From: Brevibacterium sp. UMB1308A
Lineage (GTDB): Bacteria > Actinomycetota > Actinomycetes > Actinomycetales > Brevibacteriaceae
Reading direction: 5' to 3'
Length of the DNA: 30,503 bases
Assembly: GCF_030230605.1 (NCBI RefSeq)
Contig: NZ_JASPDO010000027.1
Coordinates: 1 to 30,503 of the forward strand
Shown here: one piece after another, positions 15,233 to 22,107 of the stretch
How positions within the stretch are numbered: position 1 is the stretch's first letter
How the letters are laid out: every line of letters starts with the position of its first letter
The notes under the pieces: model-generated
Database searches by the model: none
Seen by the model: only the letters and a program-made list of their open reading frames with translations
What the model was told of the DNA's origin: nothing
Made by a program: the position numbers and the translations under genes

Positions 15233-16486
15233 CTACTGCGTGATTTCAACTGGATCGCCTTCGTGGAGATCCGTTGCCTCGACTGCTGCCACTCCGTCTG
15301 CTTCAAAAACGACGGTGACGGAAATGCGGTGAGCCTTTTGCCCAGGCGTTTGAACGTTCACATAGGTTGAACCGTTTTGGTCGGTTCGAACAGCAGTGCT
15401 CGGTACTGTGAGCGTGTCTCTTGGTCCCTCTTCGACTTCGATACGTGCTGGGCCGGTGTATGGTGAAAACTTGGCGGGTGTCTCCACAATGACATGCGCA
15501 GAATCAGGCTTTTCGGGTTGTGGCTCCTCATTTTCAGAGTTCTCATCGGTTTTCTGTTCAGCTGTTACATCAACACGCTTGACTTTAAGCTCTTCGCTTG
15601 TGCCACTACTGTCGAGAAAAACTCTTTGCCCTTGTGAGACATCAGGCAGTTCGGTTGCATTGATGGTGCACGACAAAACGTCTTTACCAGAGCTTGTTAC
15701 AAGTTGGCCTTCTTGTGGACTTTGTCCCACCGAAAGGTTCATTGTGGCGAGGGTCGCGGGTGTGCGCTTGAGATACAAGATTTCCCCGGCAGGGACCTCG
15801 GGCGTTGCTTTTTCGCGTGCCTCGTCGTATTCGTCTTGTGTGGGGACTTCTTCATCGTCATCCAAGGTTCCACGTTTTGCGCGAGAAATTGTCTTTTCAA
15901 GTTGCGAAAGCTGTTTGACGGCTTCTGGGTCCGAATATGCCGGGTCGTAACCAGCTTGTTCGTACAGCTTTTTCACCGCGTCGCCTGTTTCCACGGAATA
16001 CTTGGCGTGTAGATCGCCGTGGTACATACCCTGATCCTTTAGAAACGCGTGGAGCTGGTCTACATCGGCGCCTCGCGAACCAACCTTGAGTGTGCGAAAC
16101 GCTGGCAGGTCCCCTTGGGCCACAACGATGGGTCGGGAGGACACCTCAGCGACTACCGTCCCTGCCTCAACACGGTCACCTGCCTTAAACGGCACCGAGG
16201 TGACGATTGCCTCATCTTCGCCCGAGGTGACAAACCGTGGTGTGTTTGTGAACTCTTTCGTGGTTGAACAGTCCGCACTCACCGTGCGACTTACGGTTCC
16301 CTTTTCCACGGGTACCGTGATGGTCGAGGGCGACACATCGCTGGCTTGTGCGGCCTTTTGCACTTCGGTGCGCGCTTTGCCGAGCCACAACCATGCAATG
16401 ACGTTTGCGGCTATGAGCAGGACAATAACTGCGCAGACGATGACTTGCTTGCGTGACCACCTGGAGAACAGGCGAGACTGAGCCAT
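15233..16486 (-). CDS. HlyD-like transport adaptor with peptidoglycan-binding domain
   Basis: The product is 417 residues. There is one membrane anchor (about 14-36), then a beta-rich lipoyl-like half (P-F-K-A-G-D-R-V-E-A-G-T-V-V-A-E-V). A PG_binding_1 domain follows (G-S-R-G-A-D-V-D-Q-L-H-A-F-L at about 135-148 and following). Next come a charged helical segment, the second lipoyl half, an acidic E/N/P-rich insert, and a C-terminal barrel with L-T-V-P-S-T-A-V-R-T. This is the actinobacterial layout of periplasmic-adaptor-like proteins, where the wall-binding domain replaces an outer-membrane contact. It starts 5 bases after the lipoprotein stop and likely links the ABC transporter to the cell wall. 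Confidence 0.82.
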   Translation of the reverse strand: MAQSRLFSRWSRKQVIVCAVIVLLIAANVIAWLWLGKARTEVQKAAQASDVSPSTITVPVEKGTVSRTVSADCSTTKEFTNTPRFVTSGEDEAIVTSVPFKAGDRVEAGTVVAEVSSRPIVVAQGDLPAFRTLKVGSRGADVDQLHAFLKDQGMYHGDLHAKYSVETGDAVKKLYEQAGYDPAYSDPEAVKQLSQLEKTISRAKRGTLDDDEEVPTQDEYDEAREKATPEVPAGEILYLKRTPATLATMNLSVGQSPQEGQLVTSSGKDVLSCTINATELPDVSQGQRVFLDSSGTSEELKVKRVDVTAEQKTDENSENEEPQPEKPDSAHVIVETPAKFSPYTGPARIEVEEGPRDTLTVPSTAVRTDQNGSTYVNVQTPGQKAHRISVTVVFEADGVAAVEATDLHEGDPVEITQ

Positions 16487-16491
16487 ATGGG

Positions 16492-17409
16492 TTATCCGAA
16501 CTCTTTTTTGGACCGATCGAGTGCTTCGCGGCGAATCTCCAGCGCCCCGTGGATCTGCGATTCATAGAAGTCGGCGATACCAGTGAGATAGCGGTCCTCA
16601 ATAAACGTCCGCTTTGTTCCGTAATCCAACGACTCCTGGCAGGTCGCGTCTGCCTTAGCGATGTTGTAGGACTTGCCCGGATCTGAGGCAGCCCACACCT
16701 GCGCAATATCAGGCGTGGTGACTTCTTCGCCGTGACTGTCCTTTCCGAAACCCGCCTTTTTCATGCAAGTTGCCCACGAACTGTGCAGATCCTGCATTTC
16801 CTGATCGTCTAATGCACCGTTAAACGCGTCCAGAATAAGTTGTGAGCTAATAAAGTCGGCTTGGTCGGCCTTTTCGAGTGAACCAAACTGTTCTTCATCG
16901 GCTTTGTTAGAACAACCGCCGTTGGTGCTTCGTAATAGCTCGTTCTCTTCGGCGTCAGCGGCCTCTTCAGCCAGCTCAGAGTCTTCTTTTGGCTCGCCCC
17001 GAAAAGCTTTGTCCCAGTCCTCACGCTGGCTCTGAGGTGTCTTGGTGTACCCGGCGTTGTCGTGAGGGGCGTTTTCCTCGGTTGGTTCGGTCGGGTAACC
17101 CCGGTTCTCCTTCACCTCATCTTTCGAAATGACATCGGTTTCATCGAGCACGGACGAAAACGACTTCGCATCTGTTGAAAGCTCTGGTTCGTATTGAAAG
17201 TGTGCTTGGTTCATGCACTTTTGAATAAACCGCTGGTTGTAGTTGTGCAGAGCCATCGAATCTTTAAAGAGTCCACGGATCTCTGCACGGATTTCCTTGC
17301 GTGGTTGATCAGGGACGGCGAAACCATTGTCTTCGCTCTCTGACCCGCAACCGGTGACAAAGAGCGCTGAGACACAAGCAACTAACAGGAATGAGACAAG
17401 TTTCTTCAT
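16492..17409 (-). CDS. secreted lipoprotein of the export cassette, unknown function
   Basis: The product is 305 residues. K-K-L-V-S-F-L-L then lipobox V-T-G-C (Cys21) predicts a lipid-anchored protein. The mature part is very acidic and helical, with four further cysteines in I-Q-K-C-M-N-Q-A, G-G-C-S-N-K, W-A-T-C-M-K-K-A-G-F and A-T-C-Q-E-S; the repeated C-M-x-K/Q-A pattern suggests two related halves joined by disulfides. GAGG lies 7 bases before the ATG. It is located between the secreted I36-like gene and the adaptor and is probably cotranscribed. Possible roles are substrate capture, chaperone or self-protection; none is shown by the sequence. Confidence 0.8.
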   Translation of the reverse strand: MKKLVSFLLVACVSALFVTGCGSESEDNGFAVPDQPRKEIRAEIRGLFKDSMALHNYNQRFIQKCMNQAHFQYEPELSTDAKSFSSVLDETDVISKDEVKENRGYPTEPTEENAPHDNAGYTKTPQSQREDWDKAFRGEPKEDSELAEEAADAEENELLRSTNGGCSNKADEEQFGSLEKADQADFISSQLILDAFNGALDDQEMQDLHSSWATCMKKAGFGKDSHGEEVTTPDIAQVWAASDPGKSYNIAKADATCQESLDYGTKRTFIEDRYLTGIADFYESQIHGALEIRREALDRSKKEFG

Positions 17410-17474
17410 TGGGTAACCTCACTAGTAGGTGGGTAGCTGACGACCGCGTCAACTACCCACCTGAATCAATACTG

Positions 17475-17897
17475 TTAGCACTTCATGGTGCCGGACGTAT
17501 TCTTGTGGGCCGAACCTCGGTCTTGGAATGCGGCGGCGTTGTGCTTGTATTTGGCGAGAGCCCGGTTAGCTGGAATGCAGAAGCTCTTGCCCTTGTAGTG
17601 AGGGTGCTCGTACACGCGAACAGACCGATGCTCCCAGGCATTTCTCCATGACGAGTCGCGATCATTCAGTTTGCGTTTCGTTCCGCAAAAGGAATCATGA
17701 GCTATGCAGTTCCACGCAAACCGCGCCCGTTGAGTGCCAAACCACTTGCCTTTAAATTCAGGGTGCTCGTAAACGCAAAAATCGCCAATACTACAAGAAG
17801 CAGCTGCGTGGGCCTGTGCAGTAGTTGTAAGTGAACTTCCGGTGATCATTAGTAGTGCAAAGGTAGTCGTTAAAAGGATTCGTACTGCTGTTTTCAT
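17475..17897 (-). CDS. secreted six-cysteine protein, peptidase inhibitor I36/crystallin-like
   Basis: The product is 140 residues. Residues 1-32 are a signal peptide ending A-H-A-A-A. The mature part has six cysteines (three likely disulfides) and two related motifs, F-C-V-Y-E-H-P-E-F-K-G-K and V-R-V-Y-E-H-P-H-Y-K-G-K, the pattern of beta/gamma-crystallin-type proteins and family I36 (SMPI) peptidase inhibitors. It is strongly basic with a Cys as last residue. GAGG lies 5 bases before the ATG and a good promoter lies 50-80 bases upstream. It is first in the cassette, so it is the most likely cargo or the protein the cassette serves. It may be an inhibitor, an antimicrobial protein or a wall-acting protein; the I36 match concerns fold, not proven activity. 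Confidence 0.75.
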   Translation of the reverse strand: MKTAVRILLTTTFALLMITGSSLTTTAQAHAAASCSIGDFCVYEHPEFKGKWFGTQRARFAWNCIAHDSFCGTKRKLNDRDSSWRNAWEHRSVRVYEHPHYKGKSFCIPANRALAKYKHNAAAFQDRGSAHKNTSGTMKC

Positions 17898-17948
17898 CTC
17901 TACCTCATCCGGTATTAGTGTGGTCAGCCTCTCTGCCGACCTAGTTCG

Positions 17949-17977
17949 AGTTTAGTAGTAGATTAAGTCACTGGCAA
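17949..17977 (-). promoter_or_regulatory. promoter of the export cassette
   Basis: On the minus strand TTGCCA (17977-17972) and TAAACT (17954-17949) are separated by exactly 17 bases. They lie about 50 bases upstream of the I36-like start. No obvious operator repeat overlaps it. Confidence 0.55.
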
Positions 17978-18337
17978 TGAGTTTTGACCAACTTTGAGTT
18001 GAAACTAAATGTTGGAGTGTGGCACCCTGACCGTGTCTGTCTCATGACTTGTTGAGTGTCCGGTTCCTGACGTCGCATTTGGTCTTAAACCTGTTTAGGT
18101 GATTGTCGTAGAACTAGTTCCTAACTTCACCGATTAAGCAATCGTTGATGAAGAACTCCTTGTGTTCACTATGAAGTTCGACGCGCGTTATACGTAAATC
18201 CATCGACGTTTTCACTGACCGCACAGTGAACATCTATACGAAGCTACGTCGAATTTTCCAATGGGTTGTCCCAAAGCGACCCCCAGTTATCGGCATCCAC
18301 CGACGCGGTGACGTGCTGATCTAGGTTTCTGGTAGCG
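17978..18337. other. intergenic stretch without a convincing gene
   Basis: Base composition is lower in GC than the flanks. A plus-strand frame of 49 codons (18175-18321) has protein-like content (D-V-F-T-D-R-T-V-N-I-Y, P-P-V-I-G-I-H-R-R-G-D) but no start codon or ribosome site, so it could be a remnant. I see no RNA gene. Confidence 0.4.
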
Positions 18338-18367
18338 AAAAAGCGCGGGTACTCCCTGCGCCTTTTT
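18338..18367 (-). terminator. terminator with A/T-flanked stem
   Basis: AAAAAGCGCGGG (18338-18349) pairs with CCCTGCGCCTTTTT (18354-18367) with one bulged C and one wobble. Read on the minus strand the stem ends in a T run. It is 41 bases past the stop of the gene at 18409 and is probably bidirectional. Confidence 0.7.
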
Positions 18368-18408
18368 GTGTGTGCGTTGCGCCGGGCCCGGTGACGTCGC
18401 CGCCCCTC

Positions 18409-19074
18409 CTACCGCAGCAGCGAACCGAGGAAGTCGTCTTTTTTGTCCTCAGGCTGGACGTCGTCGTACTGCGGAAATGTTGCACTGGTGTCCATGGGCT
18501 GGTGCGGGCCGCCTGGGTAGTCCTTACCGAACAACTGGAAGGTCCGCTGCCTCACAGAGTCGAACCCGAACCGTGCGATCTCGGCCATGGGGAGCGACAA
18601 CGGGCTTGGGTCCCACGAACCGTTAGCCGAAATGCGGTCAAACGCCACAATCCGATTACGAATCTCGCCAATCCGCCCACTGTACGCATCGATTTCGTGC
18701 CCAGTGCCGTGCGAATACGTAAACAGACCCACAAAGGCTTTCGCGTCGATCACCGTACGCGCCAGCGCCTTCGTCGACCCCAGCTCTAACTTGCGAGCCG
18801 GCTGGCGCACTAGTTCCTTACCCGTTTTCTCAGCAACCCGCTGAATCAGCGGTTCCGTCAACGGCGGATCCACTCGCGTAATGTCGCGCAGACGCACAGC
18901 GTCGAACCCCTGCGCCTGCAACTGCCGGTTCACAGTCGCAACGAGCACCCACTTGTCGAAACCTGCCACCACTCCAACCAGCGGCCACATTTCAACGCCT
19001 TCACGGGTGATTTGTACAAGGGTTCCGTTGGTTTGTGACTCTTCTAGACGCGCCCGAATTTTCTTTAGTCGCAT
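18409..19074 (-). CDS. cytoplasmic protein of unknown function
   Basis: The product is 221 residues with no signal peptide or membrane helix. GAGGGG is well placed before the ATG. The N-terminal half has a small beta-barrel-like look (L-V-Q-I-T-R-E-G-V, W-P-L-V-G-V-V-A-G, W-V-L-V-A-T-V, V-R-L-R-D-I-T-R-V), as in RNA- or DNA-contact domains that sense a modified surface. The C-terminal half has a conserved-looking S-H-G-T-G-H-E-I-D segment, E-I-R-N-R-I-V-A-F-D and a charged tail. I do not recognise the family. The next gene upstream is 53 bases away on the same strand, so they may share a transcript. Confidence 0.75.
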   Translation of the reverse strand: MRLKKIRARLEESQTNGTLVQITREGVEMWPLVGVVAGFDKWVLVATVNRQLQAQGFDAVRLRDITRVDPPLTEPLIQRVAEKTGKELVRQPARKLELGSTKALARTVIDAKAFVGLFTYSHGTGHEIDAYSGRIGEIRNRIVAFDRISANGSWDPSPLSLPMAEIARFGFDSVRQRTFQLFGKDYPGGPHQPMDTSATFPQYDDVQPEDKKDDFLGSLLR

Positions 19075-19127
19075 ATCGTCCCCTCGCCTTGTACGCTCAC
19101 TCCTATTCTAGTCCGTTCACTCGCCCG

Positions 19128-19733
19128 CTATTCCGGGCCCGTATTCCCGTGAACGGGAATAGCGCGAACGACCCTACACGGGTTTCCCGCCGCAAAACTA
19201 TACGCAGGAATGTCTCGAGTGACGACACTTCCCGCACCAATCACACAACCTTCACCTATGGTCACACCACCGCAAATAACGACGTTGGTTGCAATCCAAC
19301 AGTCACGCTCAATGGTGACCGGCTTGGCGTACTCCAGCGTGTAGGAAGAACCATCCGCACGCATCCGGGCATTGCGCTCGCTGGGCACAAGCGGGTGCAT
19401 GGGCGTTGCGATCGTGACGTTAGGGCCAATGAACGCGTTATCGCCGATGCTGACCGGGCACACATCAAGACACGTGAAGTTGAAGTTCACTTCGCACTGC
19501 TCGCCAAACACCGTGTTGCACCCGTAGTCAAAGTAGATCGGCGCTTGCAGGGCTGGAATCACGGAAGTGGAGGGCAGCAGTTCTGCGAGAATTTCGCGCT
19601 GCGCCTCAGGCTCGTCTTCATCGGTCAAGTTATATTTCCTGGCCAATTTACGAGCCTTAACCCGAAGCGCCGTCAGCTCCGGATCGGACGAGTCATACAT
19701 TTCACCAGCGAGCATCTTGTCTTTTTCCGACAT
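19128..19733 (-). CDS. maltose/galactoside O-acetyltransferase family protein
   Basis: The product is 201 residues. The N-terminal Mac domain (K-D-K-M-L-A-G-E-M-Y-D) is followed by a left-handed beta-helix with hexapeptides (I-G-D-N-A-F-I-G-P-N-V-T-I, C-W-I-A-T-N-V-V-I-C-G-G-V-T-I-G-E-G) and the P-M-H-P catalytic loop. It ends with G-N-P-C-R-V-V-R-A-I. Members acetylate maltose, galactosides or related sugars with acetyl-CoA; length and motifs match Maa/LacA. The native acceptor cannot be told from sequence. GAGGAG precedes the ATG. The last codons contain a self-complementary TATTCCCG/CGGGAATA hairpin that may assist termination. Confidence 0.88.
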   Translation of the reverse strand: MSEKDKMLAGEMYDSSDPELTALRVKARKLARKYNLTDEDEPEAQREILAELLPSTSVIPALQAPIYFDYGCNTVFGEQCEVNFNFTCLDVCPVSIGDNAFIGPNVTIATPMHPLVPSERNARMRADGSSYTLEYAKPVTIERDCWIATNVVICGGVTIGEGCVIGAGSVVTRDIPAYSFAAGNPCRVVRAIPVHGNTGPE

Positions 19734-19972
19734 CCCTCTCCTCGCGCTTATCTATTCGGCGTCAGTGCTCCCACCAGCCTGACGCGTCAACCTGACAACC
19801 ACCTCGGCATGCCTTGCGCTGGCACTGTGGAAAAGTAGTCCATCCGTGAATTTAGAAGGAACACATTAATACAACTGTTTTGCTTCTCTGTCGACAACTG
19901 CATCTAAAGTCACCAACTGTCTTCTTGCTAAATTCCTCAACTGGATCAGAGAAGTAACCAAATGCTGTTAGT

Positions 19973-20473
19973 CTAGACTAGCCGTCGATATTTATTTTGC
20001 GTTCCCTCACCTTCATCAATCCAATTTGGAACTACTTCCACAATCTCAAATCCCTTCTTTTCATAAAAGGGTATCCCCATCATATTTCCTGTTGTGACAA
20101 ATACCTCTTGTTGGGTAATGCCATAGTTGTCTTTTTGGTAATCAGTTAGGAAATTTAGTAGTGCGCTACCAACGCCCTGTCCCTTATGCTCTGGATCAAC
20201 GTATAGCACGTAGATAAACCCTACTTCACCGTCTATAGCGCCACCAATGCACCCGAGAATTTTTTGGTTTGCATGTGCAACCATGTAGCCGTGCCAGTGC
20301 GGTGAAGATTCACTTGATTCTTTGGTGATTCGTTCAACGTTGTAAAATTCTGCGATTACTTTATCGATATATTCTTTTGAATAAATGTCGGCATAGGTGA
20401 CCTTCCAAGCTTTGGAGCATATGTCAGAAATGTGCTTAGCGTCTTCTTTTGTTGCAAATCTCACTTTAATCAT
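19973..20473 (-). CDS. GNAT-family N-acetyltransferase, probably acquired
   Basis: The product is 166 residues with the single-domain GNAT fold: strands around G-C-I-G-G-A-I-D-G-E-V-G, the acetyl-CoA loop V-D-P-E-H-K-G-Q-G-V-G-S-A-L-L, and the C-terminal F-Y-E-K-K-G-F-E signature. AGGA lies 7 bases before the ATG. Substrate is unknown. The gene and its flanks (about 19850-20700) are clearly AT-rich and use A/T-ending codons, unlike the GC-rich neighbours, and resemble Firmicutes-style genes, which suggests recent transfer. I see no integrase, transposase or target repeat next to it. 19734-19972 holds nothing recognisable. Confidence 0.85.
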   Translation of the reverse strand: MIKVRFATKEDAKHISDICSKAWKVTYADIYSKEYIDKVIAEFYNVERITKESSESSPHWHGYMVAHANQKILGCIGGAIDGEVGFIYVLYVDPEHKGQGVGSALLNFLTDYQKDNYGITQQEVFVTTGNMMGIPFYEKKGFEIVEVVPNWIDEGEGTQNKYRRLV

Positions 20474-20643
20474 ATGTATTCCTATGCCCGTCGCTCAATC
20501 TATGCCGTCCGCACGGCCTGCTAATGTATCCAAAGTCTCGATACGATTAATTAGTTTACGATTCATGAAGTTCTTGATTGCGTGCCTTTCAAAGATTCTT
20601 TGCCTGTTTGTGTTGGCGGTGGAGTTCTCTAGTCAGCCTTGTT

Positions 20644-20682
20644 CGGTAGGCTTCGTAGGAATTCCTGACATAGGACCTACCG
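20644..20682 (-). terminator. weak hairpin downstream of rlmC
   Basis: CGGTAGG (20644-20650) pairs with CCTACCG (20676-20682) around a 25-base loop that itself contains AGGAATTCCT. It lies 22-60 bases past the rlmC stop. There is no T tract, so a terminator role is uncertain. A 47-codon plus-strand frame from 20564 with a signal-like start overlaps it but lacks a ribosome site and is not called. Confidence 0.3.
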
Positions 20683-20704
20683 GAGACTCGCTGAACATGC
20701 CTGG

Positions 20705-21904
20705 TTAGGTGCGTCTCATCAATGCAACCACCTCGGCGTGGGACGTATGCGGAAACATATCCAAAAACCGCGCCTGCTCAATCCTGTACTCGGGCATTTT
20801 CGCGAGATCCGCCGCCAAGGTGCGCGGGTTGCAACTCGAATAGATCACGTGCGGAATTCCGGACTGCTCGACCCACCCGGCCATGTCCTCGCCCATCCCG
20901 CGCCGAGGTGGGTTCACAATCAACACGTCGGGCACCTGTGTCTGTTGGTGGGACCACTGGGCGGCATCGGCGCAGATGAAGTTCAGCCCGAGGTCGTTCT
21001 CGCCTGCCACCTCCCTCGCGGACTCGACCGCGGCGGGGGCCACCTCGACACCCGTGACCTGTCGACCCGGCCCGGCGACGTGCAAAGCAAAACCTCCCAC
21101 CCCACAAAACAGGTCCCACACCTTGAGGTGACGGCCGTGGGAGGTGGCGGGCACCTCGGCATTGGACACCCACTCACGCACCTGCTCATACAAGCCAGAC
21201 GCCACCACAGTATTTGTCTGCACAAATGACTGCGGTCGTACCTTCAACTGCACCCGCCCCTGTGTCACCGGCAGCCACTGCGGGCCGTGTAACGCGATCT
21301 CTTCGTCACCCTCAATGATCGCCGTGTGAACAGGGTTGATGTTCGCGCTCACCGAAAACACCTCGACCCCTTCACAGGCATCCATAAACGCGGGCAAGTG
21401 CTCCTGAATGCGCGGCAGGGCAGACTGCGACGCCAACACGAACCGCACCATCACCCGGTTGTCATCACCAGCCGTGACGATCACGTGCTTGAGCTGGCCC
21501 TTGCGTTTGCGCACGTTATACGGCGGGATCTGCGCGCGCTTAATGAGCCAGGGGAGTGTGCGAATCACGGTGTGGATCGACTCGGGGTACAAGGGGCAGT
21601 CGGTGAGGTCGATTCCCGCCCCGTCGTCGTCCAAGATGCCCAATGTGGGGTGCTCGGTGGTTCCCGCGACCACCATCTTGACCTTGATGCGGAAGCCGGA
21701 CTCCGGGCCCATGACCGGGGGTAGCCAGGTTTGTTCCGGTGTCCCCGTTTCCCCTGTTGCCCAAAACGGTGCCAACAGTTCAGCGACCTCGGCCTGTTGC
21801 GACTCCACACGCGTGCTCATAGGAACGGGGAGAAGCGTGCAGGAGCGGCACAGGCCGGCGTCAAAATACGAACAATCCACGCCTCCCACTTTCTCACATC
21901 TCAC
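20705..21904 (-). CDS. rlmC: 23S rRNA (uracil-C5)-methyltransferase RlmC/RumB
   Basis: It methylates uracil 747 of 23S rRNA using S-adenosylmethionine. With the GTG at 21904 (GAGG 8 bases upstream) the product is 399 residues and begins like RlmC, with iron-sulfur cysteines in D-C-S-Y-F-D-A-G-L-C-R-S-C and a fourth in D-C-P-L-Y-P. There is no N-terminal TRAM domain, as expected for RlmC rather than RlmD. The methyltransferase domain has W-D-L-F-C-G-V-G-G-F, N-P-P-R-R-G and the catalytic S-S-C-N motif; the end D-M-F-P-H-T-x-H-x-E-V matches the family. A longer frame from 21958 exists but runs through the palindrome and ribosome site, so I reject it. Divergent from ilvBNC. Confidence 0.9.
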   Translation of the reverse strand: MRCEKVGGVDCSYFDAGLCRSCTLLPVPMSTRVESQQAEVAELLAPFWATGETGTPEQTWLPPVMGPESGFRIKVKMVVAGTTEHPTLGILDDDGAGIDLTDCPLYPESIHTVIRTLPWLIKRAQIPPYNVRKRKGQLKHVIVTAGDDNRVMVRFVLASQSALPRIQEHLPAFMDACEGVEVFSVSANINPVHTAIIEGDEEIALHGPQWLPVTQGRVQLKVRPQSFVQTNTVVASGLYEQVREWVSNAEVPATSHGRHLKVWDLFCGVGGFALHVAGPGRQVTGVEVAPAAVESAREVAGENDLGLNFICADAAQWSHQQTQVPDVLIVNPPRRGMGEDMAGWVEQSGIPHVIYSSCNPRTLAADLAKMPEYRIEQARFLDMFPHTSHAEVVALMRRT

Positions 21905-21918
21905 ACTTTGATCACCTC

Positions 21919-21935
21919 GTGTCAATGTTTGACAC
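21919..21935. promoter_or_regulatory. palindromic operator candidate between rlmC and the ilv operon
   Basis: GTGTCAA-tgt-TTGACAC is a perfect 7-bp-arm palindrome. Its right arm contains TTGACA (21929-21934), which can serve as the -35 box for the ilv leader; the -10 is TACACT (21954-21959) at 19 bases or CATACA (21952-21957) at 17 bases. The repeat could bind a regulator or be only a symmetrical promoter element. Confidence 0.45.
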
Positions 21936-21966
21936 CGCACGGTGGGTGCCCCATACACTAAGTGAC

Positions 21967-22023
21967 ATGAACAACATTGTCGTCCTTATTAGCAAGCGCG
22001 CGGAGTTACTCCAAGCGTTCTAA
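21967..22023 (+). CDS. ilvL: ilvBNC attenuation leader peptide
   Basis: The ATG is 7 bases after TACACT, so the leader mRNA is probably leaderless. It encodes MNNIVVLISKRAELLQAF and stops at 22021-22023. Five consecutive codons at residues 4-8 are Ile-Val-Val-Leu-Ile, the amino acids made by the operon, with two more Leu later. A ribosome stalled there for lack of charged tRNA would change the folding of the RNA that follows. Corynebacterium ilvBNC is known to use the same logic. The gene symbol is by analogy. Confidence 0.8.
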   Translation: MNNIVVLISKRAELLQAF

Positions 22024-22075
22024 CAAGGACGAACCCGCGCGCCCCTTCCGGATAACGGTAAGGGGCGTTTTTATT
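21996..22075 (+). terminator. attenuator: intrinsic terminator with competing antiterminator stem
   Basis: Terminator: CGCCCCTTCCG (22040-22050) pairs with CGGTAAGGGGCG (22056-22067, one bulged T) around GATAA, followed by TTTTTATT. Antiterminator: GCGCGCGG (21996-22003, inside leader codons 10-13) is perfectly complementary to CCGCGCGC (22035-22042). The two structures share 22040-22042, so both cannot form fully. With enough amino acids the ribosome would move through, mask the first arm and allow termination; stalling at codons 4-6 would leave it free. Confidence 0.75.
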
Positions 22076-22107
22076 GGTCAGAAGACCACCCACACTAAGG
22101 AGCAACC

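Noticed and set aside
18175..18321. 49-codon plus-strand open frame
   Set aside because: No start codon or ribosome site and no recognised similarity; kept only as a note on the intergenic stretch.
20564..20708. Small plus-strand frame with signal-peptide-like start (47 codons)
   Set aside because: No ribosome site, AT-rich foreign spacer, overlaps the rlmC end on the other strand; probably chance.
21905..21958. N-terminal extension of rlmC to 21958
   Set aside because: It runs through a perfect palindrome and the ribosome site of the GTG at 21904, and the added residues are unlike RlmC.
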